From Eutreptiella sp. 'Long Island Sound 2002' (lineage: Eukaryota; Euglenozoa; Euglenophyceae; Eutreptiales; Eutreptiaceae): a DNA stretch of 64,000 nucleotides. The position numbers and the translations under genes were made by a program. Location: the NCBI GenBank assembly GCA_964036045.1, contig OZ038401.1, positions 33,842,397-33,906,396 on the forward strand. Reading direction: 5' to 3'. Numbering within the stretch: position 1 is the stretch's first letter; each line of letters starts with the position of its first letter. The notes under the pieces are model-generated. The model made no database searches and was not told the origin of the DNA. It saw nothing but the letters and a program-made list of their open reading frames with translations. Below are positions 19,096 through 27,699 of the stretch, piece after piece.

Positions 19096-19470
19096 CTAGA
19101 AGAGGCCCATCGACAAAGTGTACACAATCGACATGACCCGGATCTCGACGTCGTCATTGTCGACACTGCAGCGAGCCTCGTATCCGTAGAGGCGGTTCGA
19201 TTTGCCTTGCAGAGTACTCTTCCCGACAGATAGTACGTGCACCAAAACCTTGGTCGACTTCAAGGTGATTCTCGAACCGAGATGCTCGAGATCATCAATC
19301 GGTATGGCCACGTCCACAACTGCAGAGAAGTCAACGTGGTCATCGTCGCTCGAAGGCTCTCGATCGCCGATAGTCGATGGTGGCGAGTCGACACCAGGAC
19401 CGGACAGTTCTTCTTCGACGATGCTGTTGGTTATAAGTACAACCAGAAGTATCGATGGACACCTGGCCAA
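19096..19470 (-). CDS. hypothetical protein (uncertain, overlaps a plus-strand ORF)
   Basis: 124 residues with natural composition: VDFSAVVDVAIPIDDLEHLG, KSTKVLVHVLSVGKSTLQGK, RCSVDNDDVEIRVMSIVY. The plus strand of the same stretch (19237-19506, RWWRVDTRTGQFFFDDAVGY) is also open and plausible, so at most one is real. No domain recognised. The segment is rich in TCGA/CGA compared with its surroundings, which could indicate different origin. Confidence 0.3.
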   Translation of the reverse strand: MARCPSILLVVLITNSIVEEELSGPGVDSPPSTIGDREPSSDDDHVDFSAVVDVAIPIDDLEHLGSRITLKSTKVLVHVLSVGKSTLQGKSNRLYGYEARCSVDNDDVEIRVMSIVYTLSMGLF

Positions 19471-19569
19471 CCCTATGGTATTGACACCTTTCAGTCTTCC
19501 CCCTAGTAAACAGGTGACAGGTATTCTTGGGTGAGTATCCTAGCCTCTGTGCGCGCAATATGCACGCAG

Positions 19570-19990
19570 TGCGCACACGGGTCTTGGCCCTAGTTTTGGC
19601 CCACTCACAAGTTTGTTGTTCCATAGTAGGGTTTTTTTTATGCTTCTTGTGCATTGAGGATGTGGCACATTTGTAATACCATCCCTTTTCACCTATTTCA
19701 ACCATTTTAACCCATTTTCACCCAGTTTTACAGGGCTGCTACAACTTGGGCCCCAATCGGGTCAAGGCAGAAAGTCTATGTTCCCCGAAGGCTGCCACCA
19801 TTTCCCTACACACTCAGGCAACAGCACGTTTTGCTTGGCCATGGCCACGAACCAAAAGAGATATGAAGACCTTGTGACGCCTGCATAAATGCATGGTGGT
19901 TTCCACCCTTCCTCCTTGGCTGGGTTTCATTGCGTGGGCACTGCAGGCAGTGTGCACACAGTACCCACGTAGTGCATCGACATGCCCTAC
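19570..19990. repeat. dispersed repeat, intact copy
   Basis: Shared with 29545-29690 plus 30055-30275: TTGGCCCACTCACAAGTTTG, GGATGTGGCACATTTG, then GGGCTGCTACAACTTGGGCC, CTTGGCCATGGCCACCAA, GGGTTTCATTGC. Here the two halves are contiguous. A related, more diverged left half is at 18893-19090. Confidence 0.8.
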
Positions 19991-20505
19991 TTGTCATGTC
20001 CGCCACCACACTGAGCTGTGGGACAAGTGTAGCAGTGGAAAGCTCCAATTCCTGATTTCGAGAAGTCTCTCAAGTACCGTCGGGTAATAGGGCTTTGCAA
20101 GCTTGCCAAGGTGTGAAAGGTAAAATCAACAAAAACCTTGGTTTTGTATGGTCTCTCTTTTGCACTTTCAGGTGTGCATGCCGTGCGCACATTGTGCAAA
20201 AAATGTCCCACGCACAGTGGATACTAGTGGAATCTGCTATGCCAAGGGGCTTGTCTCCCCACGTAAGTGCAAATAATATCCATGCAAAGCGCCACTCCAT
20301 CCACAGTGGCGCAAATTCCACCTGACTATGCGCCACTTTGTCCGATTGTTAACTTTGGGGTTTTACTAGCCTGCTTTATTTGTTCCAGATTGTTTTTGAA
20401 ATTTTGCCTGGGGAAGATGGCGAAGTGTATGGAATTCCATGATTACCTTGAGGCCGGAGTGCACAACTCTGTGCGAGAGGGAACCCAAGCCGCATCGTGG
20501 GCTAA
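19991..20505. other. region without a supported gene
   Basis: Only short open frames with no motif. GTGCGCAC/GCACGCAGTGC-type stretches typical of the surrounding dispersed repeats are present. Confidence 0.4.
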
Positions 20506-20606
20506 GCAGGGGGGGGGGGGGCGCAAAAAAAATTCGCGGTATCACCGTTTTTTTCGTACTCCCCCCCCCTAGGGGGGGTACGGCCCGAAAAAAAATATCC
20601 CACCCC
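20506..20606. repeat. structured homopolymer module, left copy
   Basis: The succession is G13, CGC, A8, TTCGCGGTATCACCG, T7, CGTACT, C9, TA, G7, TACGGCCCG, A8, TATCCCACCCC. The internal part (T7-CGTAC to A8-TATCCCACCC) recurs at 24026-24083 in the same orientation and can form nested hairpins (T7 with A8, C9 with G7). The pair brackets the transposon-like gene at 20934-23781. Confidence 0.8.
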
Positions 20607-20933
20607 TATGTGTAAAAAAGTTTCGCAACCCCAATTTTTTTCTAAAGTACACCACTAGTTGCTTTTTCGTGTTGTGTAAGCATAGCCTACATAAAGCTTT
20701 GAGGACCCCAAACATTCCCTATTTTGCCGGTACAAATTTGGTACCCCTACATATCCTTGTCGGCCCAAAGTTCAGCCACCACAAAGCGAGGGTGCTGGCC
20801 GTGGGGCCCCAACCTTTTCTAGGAATAGTAGCAATAGCACAGGTAGCAAACTAGGTGTGGCATAGGTGAGGGTTCGGTAATAGCACAGGTAGCAAACTAG
20901 GTGTGGCACAGGTGAGGGTTTGGGATCCCTCCT

Positions 20934-22520
20934 TTGCATGCCATACCGCTGCACACCGTTCCCTTGTTGCAGGTTTTTTTACGACCCCAGTTGAATTGGC
21001 AACGTTTCAACTCGTTTTGTGCACAAGCAATGTTGAACCCCAATGTGGGCTTGTTGGACATTGGTGGGGTGCAATGTAGTGGCGTTGTGAGCCCATTCAG
21101 CGTGCTGGACCTTCCCGTTTTGGGTGCTAGTAAGTCATACAGGACTGCTACAATGTTGTTGACAACGGCATTGTCCTCAACATCTATGCCGGTCATGGGG
21201 TACACCCTCCTAGAGGCCATTTGTGTTGCTATTGGGGCGGAAACCACTTGGATCACACGAGGTGGCGGGTTGCGTGCTAGTTGCACTGGTACATCATTCC
21301 AAGTCCTGAAGTTGTTGGATTTCACCTCCTTTGAAGACACGGAATTGATTCCTTGGGATAAAGCCAAGGAAACTTTGCTTCGCCTTGCAACCACCCCTCC
21401 TCCATCAACCGCGCGCATTTGCTTTTTGATGGAGTACGAGGGTTTCTTGATTGGTGTGGGGAGCAGGAATGACCGATGGTTTTACGTTGATGTACAAGGA
21501 TCTCCCCGGGCTCCAAGTGCTGGAGCACTCTATACCAAGTTTTCCACTCTTGCGGACCTTGTCGAAGTTGTGCTACTTCCCGATGGTTTTGCACGGACGG
21601 CCACCTCACCCAATGAAGCCCAAGCATGCCGAATTTGGACAGTTACGGTTAGGGCCAAAATTTTACCAGGCACAGTTGCCAAGGGCACACTTGGCCGTTG
21701 TACTGTTCAGGACATCCGTCGGAAGCTTACTGAGGATTGTGCAGTTATTACTCCAATGCTACAATCTGCACATATCATCGCCACTCCTACTGATGTGCAT
21801 GAAGTGTTGCGCACCCTCGGCGTAGTGCAAATACAACCAGTTGCGCCACCTACATTGCAAGCACCCATGCCCCCAAGTATTTCTTCGGATTCTTCTGCGC
21901 AAATAGTGCGGCCTGGCAACAATGTGCAAGAATACCAAAAGGCTTACAATGCTTCTACTGGTGACCATTGGTTTTGCTTGTGCGGGAAAAAGTTGTCCAG
22001 ATCAGTGCGGCCAAGCAGTAGCACTTTTGAGCAACATTGCAAGACCAGCCAGCAACACTTGCGCTTCATGCAAGAGAATCGCCCCCTTCAACCACGGGAA
22101 CGCACATTGTTGACTTTTTTCCCGGCAAAACGGTCCAGTGGGAATCCCAGCCCGCAATCAACTCCTACCATGCCTACAGCGACAAGCACCCCAATTCCCG
22201 AGCAATCCGTTGTGCCTACAGAATTGCCACACCCACCCCCACCATGTCCGAAAGTGCTGCCATTTGGAATCAAAGATGCAAACCATTTACGCCGGGCATA
22301 TCCACTACTACGGCACGGACATGAGAAGGCCTCATGGCGTCTAGTTGATGGCTTGGGCTTGGAATCGGTAGACCTGCCGTGTACTGGCGAAGGATCCTCT
22401 GATTCCACGGGGTGCATTGTGCCATGTTCCCTATGTGCTGGTGTGAGGGGAAGTGTTGTGCTGCATCGGTGGATGTTGAGGCTAGAGAGCCAGACAAAGG
22501 TGTACAACATTGGAAGTTAG
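20934..22520 (+). CDS. transposon-like protein with C2H2/BED-like finger, part 1
   Basis: A 528-residue ORF. Residues about 20-230 form a globular region with several hydrophobic strands (CFLMEYEGFLIGVGSRNDRW, FYVDVQG), weakly reminiscent of papain-fold enzymes. I cannot name a family. Residues about 345-390 hold a zinc-finger-like cluster, FCLCGKKLSRS ... FEQHCKTSQQHLRFM. A PIP-box-like ERTLLTFFPAKR follows, then a Pro/Thr/Ser-rich stretch. After about residue 470 the frame is probably lost and continues in the next ORF (22412-23227). DNA-binding finger plus short PIP-like motif is a layout seen in some large DNA-transposon proteins. Start taken as the first Met after a long stop-free run. 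Confidence 0.5.
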   Translation: MHAIPLHTVPLLQVFLRPQLNWQRFNSFCAQAMLNPNVGLLDIGGVQCSGVVSPFSVLDLPVLGASKSYRTATMLLTTALSSTSMPVMGYTLLEAICVAIGAETTWITRGGGLRASCTGTSFQVLKLLDFTSFEDTELIPWDKAKETLLRLATTPPPSTARICFLMEYEGFLIGVGSRNDRWFYVDVQGSPRAPSAGALYTKFSTLADLVEVVLLPDGFARTATSPNEAQACRIWTVTVRAKILPGTVAKGTLGRCTVQDIRRKLTEDCAVITPMLQSAHIIATPTDVHEVLRTLGVVQIQPVAPPTLQAPMPPSISSDSSAQIVRPGNNVQEYQKAYNASTGDHWFCLCGKKLSRSVRPSSSTFEQHCKTSQQHLRFMQENRPLQPRERTLLTFFPAKRSSGNPSPQSTPTMPTATSTPIPEQSVVPTELPHPPPPCPKVLPFGIKDANHLRRAYPLLRHGHEKASWRLVDGLGLESVDLPCTGEGSSDSTGCIVPCSLCAGVRGSVVLHRWMLRLESQTKVYNIGS

Positions 22521-23227
22521 GCTTCGAGGCTTTGTGTATCCGGGCCGATGGTCACCGCCGTGAAGAGAGGACGGTCAGTCAAAAATTGGCTCGTAGCATT
22601 CATCGATGCCAACACTTGATGAACAAATGTGCAGAATCGAAAGCATTAATCCTTGCGGTTGCGGATGATGATCGGCCGTTACTGCAAAGGCGCGTGGCTC
22701 AGCTCATTGGTGCTGGACATTCCCCTTCGGCTGTTATGGCATACATGTCCAAGGCATTCAAAATCAGATCGTATACTGAGAAAGAGAAGGCTATTGCCGG
22801 ATTAGCTGCTCTTGGTGTGGGTGGGTGTGAATTTTTGAAAGTTGCCAACCGCAGCGGCATCTCGCCATCATATGACACGGCCATGGTGGACATGAAGTTT
22901 GAAGAGCCCTTGCGGCCGGGGATCGCCCCCACAACGACATTCATTCTAAAGTGTCTCCCCAACCATCCTGATCCGCTCTTATGGGATCTCCTTGTGGACG
23001 AGATTTCTTTGCAACCTCAGATTGGGGTGGTGAAATCGGGCCATGCGACCGGTGCATGTAGAACGTGCACCTCGAGGGAGCATCGCTTGGTTGACCAAGA
23101 AACGGTGGACGAATTGGCTAACTTGCTTGAGGACTCTAACTCCAATGTCCATCTCGCCGAGTATGCCACGGTGTGGTCAGTTGCTGCCCACCATGGTTCC
23201 CTTACCGACCCATCCCGCTTTGGGTAG
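22412..23227 (+). CDS. transposon-like protein, part 2
   Basis: The productive part begins near 22500: VQHWKLGFEALCIRADGHR, HRCQHLMNKCAESKALILAV, HSPSAVMAYMSKAFKI, KEKAIAGLAALGVGGCEFLK, NRSGISPSYDTAMVDMKFEE, and GACRTCTSREHRLVDQETVD (C-x2-C plus His). It is co-linear with the ORFs before and after it and shares their composition, so I read the three as one gene with two frame changes or short introns. No catalytic motif can be assigned here. Confidence 0.45.
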   Translation: MHCAMFPMCWCEGKCCAASVDVEAREPDKGVQHWKLGFEALCIRADGHRREERTVSQKLARSIHRCQHLMNKCAESKALILAVADDDRPLLQRRVAQLIGAGHSPSAVMAYMSKAFKIRSYTEKEKAIAGLAALGVGGCEFLKVANRSGISPSYDTAMVDMKFEEPLRPGIAPTTTFILKCLPNHPDPLLWDLLVDEISLQPQIGVVKSGHATGACRTCTSREHRLVDQETVDELANLLEDSNSNVHLAEYATVWSVAAHHGSLTDPSRFG

Positions 23228-23781
23228 TTCCCAGGTGCAACCGCTTCACATCTGATGACATGGCTCAACAACGTAGGCAACTTGTGACTACCTTTCGTGA
23301 AGTATTGAAGTCTGCACGCCCTCGTGATGCCATGGCGTTGGCAGCCACTGACGGCGATAGTCGCCGCAGCCGTGCCTTGGATGAGAGCTTGTACCGGGAA
23401 CTTGCTCGGGCCCATGCACCCATGGAAATGCCGTTGCCCTTCTACTCATTCTTCGTTGATGATCTTGGGATGGCGGCAAATTTTGATCCCATTCATGAGC
23501 TTGGCCGATTGCGCAATGCCTTCTTGAGCCACAGCATAAAGATGTATAGCGTTCACCTTAGCGCAGAAGCATTGCTATCCGTAGCCCATCATGTGGGCAT
23601 TACGATTGGTGACCACTTGCTAGCCCCTGATAACAAGCAAAAGTTCAAAACCACCGGTTGCTTGCCCGGGTTCTCGCCCCATGCAGTGTGCATGGGGACT
23701 CTTACCGCCGGCAAGAGGCCGGGGTGGGGCGCTACGACACGATGCGTAGCCGGGAGTACTCGGGGGCCTTTGTGCCCTTAA
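23173..23781 (+). CDS. transposon-like protein, part 3
   Basis: The productive part starts at about 23240: FTSDDMAQQRRQLVTTFREV, ALAATDGDSRRSRALDESLY, MPLPFYSFFVDDLGMAANFD, DPIHELGRLRNAFLSHSIKM, and LSVAHHVGITIGDHLLAPDN. The D-P-x-H-x(5)-R-N segment resembles the second catalytic-Asp region of RNase H-fold transposases of the THAP/P or KDZ kind, where an Asp-x-x-His precedes an R-N pair. This is a resemblance only. ATDGDS and FVDDLG are candidate first Asp sites. The frame ends at 23781, and no more coding is seen before the hairpin module at 24026. Confidence 0.45.
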   Translation: MVSCCPPWFPYRPIPLWVVPRCNRFTSDDMAQQRRQLVTTFREVLKSARPRDAMALAATDGDSRRSRALDESLYRELARAHAPMEMPLPFYSFFVDDLGMAANFDPIHELGRLRNAFLSHSIKMYSVHLSAEALLSVAHHVGITIGDHLLAPDNKQKFKTTGCLPGFSPHAVCMGTLTAGKRPGWGATTRCVAGSTRGPLCP

Positions 23782-24025
23782 ACATAAATACCACCCGTGT
23801 CGGCAATGCATGTTGTTTGCTGGTTCATGACATTGTGCTGCGAAGCATGCCATGGAGAAGGGGCCACCAACGGCTTCATGTTGCAAATGGCAGGTTGGCT
23901 AGTACCCCAAAGAGCCAAACAGAGGAGTGCCAACGAGTAGCAAAGGCATGTTATGTGGCGGGAACACCGTGATTATGTATGGTAGGTGCGACATGGGACG
24001 AAACAATTTTTTCTGTAGGACCCAC

Positions 24026-24120
24026 TTTTTTTCGTACCCCCCCCCCCCCCTAGGGGGGGTCACCCCGAAAAAAATATCCCACCCGGTATCAAAAATTTTT
24101 TTCTTCCCCCCCCCCCCCCT
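24026..24120. repeat. structured homopolymer module, right copy
   Basis: T7-CGTAC, C14, TA, G7, TCACCCCG, A7, TATCCCACCC match the left module, followed by GGTATC, AAAAA, T7, CTT, C13. Read on the opposite strand, the outer part (G13, AAG, A7) mirrors the outer part of the left copy (G13, CGC, A8). The pair thus acts like ends of one element of about 3.6 kb. Confidence 0.75.
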
Positions 24121-24261
24121 GGGGCTAAGGCAAAAATGAGGTTAACCAAGTCCCTTCGCCATCTGGGAGACTCGAGATCACAGTGGCTCCAGACTTTTGC
24201 CAATGCCTCGGGATTCAGGGGGCCATAAGAAGCGATCGCCAAAAATGTAATTTGGTACACC

Positions 24262-24988
24262 ATGGCAGAGCAGGTGCAGCTCAACACTGCCTCCGGAGCC
24301 TTTGAAAAGATCCGTGTGCCTGCAGAGGATACAGGTAAGGCTACTGACCCCGCCCTGCCAAGTCTCTTGGAAGGACAGGCCGCCCTTATCAAGTCCCTCT
24401 CCGACAAGGTCAACAGCCTATCGGTGGCACCCGAGCGCCGAGAAAAGACTGTGCCGCCGCTGTGTCTTAAGGAGTTGCATGACCTGGCCCTAGTGTGGAA
24501 CCACCCCCAGTGGGTAACACGAGTGCTCCATTACTGACCCCGCCCTGCCAAGTCTCTTGGAAGGACAGGCCGCCCTTATCAAGTCCCTCTCCGACAAGGT
24601 CAACAGCCTATCGGAGGCACCCGAGCGCCGAGAAAAGACTGTGCCGCCGCTGTGTCTTAAGGAGTTGCATGACCTGGCCCTAGTGTGGAACCACCCCCAG
24701 TGGGTAACACGAGTGCTCCATTACCTCAAGTGTGCAGTCCTTAAGGAATCCCTGCCCTTAGATTCCCTGCGCATGACCCCCCAATGGGATGATGCGGCAC
24801 AGAAGCCGCTGTTGTTCAACCTGTCGGAGGAGCAGAAGAAAGACACCACGGTATGGACTGAGGTGGTGAGGGCCGGAGGAGCTTCAGGAGATACCCCTAT
24901 GGACGGAAGCCCGGACACACACCCTGCTGTGCTTTCCTTGAATAGTTCGGTGGTCCTGATGATTGAGTCCCTCTGGCTGCTGGTTTGA
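24262..24988 (+). pseudogene. Gag-like or unknown small protein disrupted by a 190-base tandem duplication
   Basis: It starts at an ATG in good context (ACACCATGGC). The first copy reads SLLEGQAALIKSLSDKVNSL and LKELHDLALVWNHPQWVTRV. The segment 24344-24533 is repeated at 24534-24723 with one substitution seen. Since 190 is not a multiple of three, the first frame stops at 24535. The second copy (24557-24988) restores the frame and continues YLKCAVLKESLPLDSLRM, EEQKKDTTVWTEVVRA. A coiled-coil-like middle and retroelement context suggest a Gag-type protein, but no zinc knuckle is present. A consensus-like splice donor (ACAG-GTAAGG) lies at about 24333, just before the duplication. An AATAAAG follows at about 25003. 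Confidence 0.45.
24344..24723. repeat. 190-base tandem duplication
   Basis: Two head-to-tail copies, 24344-24533 and 24534-24723, differ at one base that I can see (GTGGCACC versus GAGGCACC). This is very recent. Confidence 0.95.
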
Positions 24989-24999
24989 TCGACCGTCCA

Positions 25000-25574
25000 T
25001 TGCAATAAAGAAAGGGGGAATCCCTGCACTACTCGCGCACTGCGCGCTACTTTTAGACTATATTCCCCTCGAAGAGCCCCCAGGGCAAACCCCTTGGCAG
25101 CACCCTTAGAATTAGGTGACCCAAACTGCCCCAGCTCAAGAAAGTTGCAAACTACGTTCCCTCACATAACACACATCATGCACATCTAGAAAAGCCATGA
25201 ACAGCGTATTGGTTGCCACCCTCAACACCCTCTAACGTAGAGGGGGAGGCGGCCGGGGGTACCTCCTTTCGTATGTGCATTGAAACCTTTATTGACATAA
25301 TACGACCACCGTTGTGGCAACAACCCCGCGGAGGCAATTTCCGCTAAGAGATTATTCGGAGTTGAACTACTCACCCTCTGGCAGGTCTTTTGCTTCACCA
25401 GCCACATCAACTCGGTAAGTTGATGCGACCGGCCGGACGAGGATTTGATGGCGAATTGGAATGCGACTTGGCTTGGAATCACAAGCATAGCACAATTCAA
25501 AGAGATGGGTAGTATCGTGCACAAAGACATGGTCCAAATAGCCCTTGCAAATACAAATAAAGTGTGAAAAAGGG
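25000..25574. other. region without a supported gene
   Basis: No coding motif. The minus strand is open at 25222-25623, but that ORF is largely repeat sequence shared with 50510-50690. Confidence 0.4.
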
Positions 25575-25750
25575 TGGAAATCGGTGAAATTGGGTGAAAC
25601 TCCAAAAATGCTATATCCCCCATGTGGAAAAAGCATCAAAACCTGTGCAACAGGGAAACAATGATGCCCCTATGATCTCAAAGCATGGGTCTCCAATACG
25701 GCGAGACACCCAAATAGTTGCACTGCGCGCACTGCGCTTAAGGCGCCCCC
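25575..25750. repeat. dispersed repeat, inverted copy at 50510-50690
   Basis: AAATGCTATATCCCCCATGTGGAAA, AGCATCAAAACC, CAATGATGCCCCTA, GGTCTCCAATACGGCG is matched as reverse complement near 50540-50650. It supplies the first ~50 residues of the large ORF starting at 25594, which are therefore not part of the real protein. Confidence 0.75.
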
Positions 25751-27504
25751 AAAGGTATGAAACGGAGTCAAGTTCCTCTAAGCAAGCGTCAGCGGACCCG
25801 AATTTCACAGCAGGCCTGAGCCCGGGGGGGGGGGGGGTCCGCATCGCAGACAAAAGTTCTGCAATGCTGTTTGGCTTCTGTCACCAATGGGTCTGGGACT
25901 CCACTATTGAATTTTTATCAAATGAGGGATACACACACCAACCACTGACACACGCGCAGCGCATCCACAAGGCCCTGAAGCACATTGTACGAAAAAACGG
26001 CTGGCCTGCAAATCCATCTTCGGTCCTGCCTCTTTTGTACCTCATAGGCAAGGCGAAGTCTCTCGTGAAATGCAGTATATTATGGCGCCCCATAGCTGCC
26101 GTTGTTGAACCACAGGTTCAGCGCTTTTTCTTGCGTATGGCAGCACGCGCGTTCACCCTGCTGCTGAAAACTCTTATATCAGAAATACCAGGCTGCTTCG
26201 TGGTCCTCCGTATTAGTGATATGAACGACTGGTTTCATGGCCTTTCAGATTGGAACTGCCAGTTCATCGCTGAGGCAGATTGCTCAGGCCAATTCAACAA
26301 TATAAAACCTCAGGACGTCATGACATCTCTCTCTGAGGTAGTCGCTTGGCTTCAAAAGAGACGCCGCTGGTCCGCAGCGGACACGGTCTGGAGCATCCAC
26401 CGTGATAACAAAAATTTGGACAGGGCAGGCAAAGGCACATCAGACCGATTTTTCCACATGGCACACACAGACCTCGAAAACCTAGTCTACTTCTCACTCA
26501 TGACAGACACTTTCACACAAGCATCTGGTCGGGTGTGGGACAGGCAGGGAGCAATACCCATGGGCGGCCCTTTCAGCGCGCAGGCCGCGGACCTCCGCTC
26601 GATATGGGGGGTAAAACAGCGCATCGACCTCATGCGCCGCTTGGGAAGGCTCCACTTCACCGAACGAGGGCACCCCTTATGGCTCACTCCCACAGGTAAT
26701 ACACTTTCACTGTCACAGTTCCGTGACAACGTGATGGTCGCAGCACGCGGACCCACAGCCAAACATACCATGAAAAGCGTTACGGACACACTTACAGAAA
26801 TCTGGGACCTACCGGTGCTATGCCCATGTATCACAGACACTGTGCACGCCTGCACCACAAAATGCATGACTACCAGTGTCACGGCCATGGGCATCACTGT
26901 CCATTTACACCAGGCACACCCGCCACTCATATACACTCAGCCATCCGGTCTCACGAATACCTGGTGCCTCAAGTACTCGGTCACAATGCAAAGCCCATGG
27001 GCCCGAGACTATAAGCATGTTGCCAGCATCATCGTCAGTGCTGTGCTCAACGTCCAGCCATTTTTGCACTCCTGGTTGGGAGTTCTGATCAGCATCACAG
27101 CCTGGTGCCAAATATCGTTACTCTCAGGCTACCCACGGTCAGCCGTTTTGCGCGCACTGCACTCCGCCGTGCCCCGCATTGTCAGCCGTACACCATGGGA
27201 CGTCGAAGCCACGCAGGCCTGGACTGTACATATTTTATACTCTCTTCCGTCTACACGAGATACTATTTTTTATCGGCTGCGTCAGTGGCTACAGGGTCAC
27301 GGTTTATGGTCTGGTGCCGCCTATGCTTCCTGGCACGTACCACACACAGGACCCTGCAGCGAGACATGCGCCGATTGGTGCTACGATTTTCCTATACCAT
27401 CGGCAGATACGCCCCGCGGAGATCCTTCACAACCCATTCCAGTGGGGCCACCGGCCCGGGGGGAGGGGGACTCTGCATTTCCGTTTCTGTCAGTCCATAC
27501 TTGA
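25594..27504 (+). CDS. reverse-transcriptase-like protein with FRDN in place of the YxDD motif
   Basis: The best ORF of this kind has 636 codons. Its first ~75 codons are repeat sequence, and the protein-like part begins near MLFGFCHQWVWDSTIEF (25864). RT-like motifs in order: LWRPIAAVVEPQVQRFFLRM (fingers), FIAEADCSGQFNNIKPQDVM (motif A, Asp at residue 229 with SGQFN in place of SKAFD), QGAIPMGGPFSAQAADL (motif B, around residue 318), then SLSQFRDNVMVAA (motif C, Asp 378 and Asn 379). A helical thumb-like C-terminus follows. Thus the first Asp of the usual DD pair is kept and the second is Asn. Two Cys clusters are present (LCPCITDTVHACTTKC; PCSETCADWC). A YR gene follows on the same strand. 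Active or not cannot be told from sequence. Confidence 0.6.
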   Translation: MKLQKCYIPHVEKASKPVQQGNNDAPMISKHGSPIRRDTQIVALRALRLRRPQRYETESSSSKQASADPNFTAGLSPGGGGVRIADKSSAMLFGFCHQWVWDSTIEFLSNEGYTHQPLTHAQRIHKALKHIVRKNGWPANPSSVLPLLYLIGKAKSLVKCSILWRPIAAVVEPQVQRFFLRMAARAFTLLLKTLISEIPGCFVVLRISDMNDWFHGLSDWNCQFIAEADCSGQFNNIKPQDVMTSLSEVVAWLQKRRRWSAADTVWSIHRDNKNLDRAGKGTSDRFFHMAHTDLENLVYFSLMTDTFTQASGRVWDRQGAIPMGGPFSAQAADLRSIWGVKQRIDLMRRLGRLHFTERGHPLWLTPTGNTLSLSQFRDNVMVAARGPTAKHTMKSVTDTLTEIWDLPVLCPCITDTVHACTTKCMTTSVTAMGITVHLHQAHPPLIYTQPSGLTNTWCLKYSVTMQSPWARDYKHVASIIVSAVLNVQPFLHSWLGVLISITAWCQISLLSGYPRSAVLRALHSAVPRIVSRTPWDVEATQAWTVHILYSLPSTRDTIFYRLRQWLQGHGLWSGAAYASWHVPHTGPCSETCADWCYDFPIPSADTPRGDPSQPIPVGPPARGEGDSAFPFLSVHT

Positions 27505-27699
27505 ACTCTTGATGATATATGGCAGATCCAGGGGCCAGTGCTTAGCGAGAGCATCAGGTGCATACCGCTGCATGGTTCCTGCTTACTTGTCGGTGTCCCA
27601 CCCACAGGTTGTCTTCGTGTTGCACTCTTTGTGACAGAAAGGTACCTATGGTCTTCTAGGCCACTGACGAGCCGTTTTCTTCCTGCGCTTTTTGTGCTG

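Noticed and set aside
20934-21600. Assignment of the N-terminal region as a Ulp1/OTU-type protease
   Set aside because: Only one strand pair (FLMEYEGFLIGVGSRNDRW) is suggestive; no Cys-His-Asp/Asn triad in the right order could be identified.
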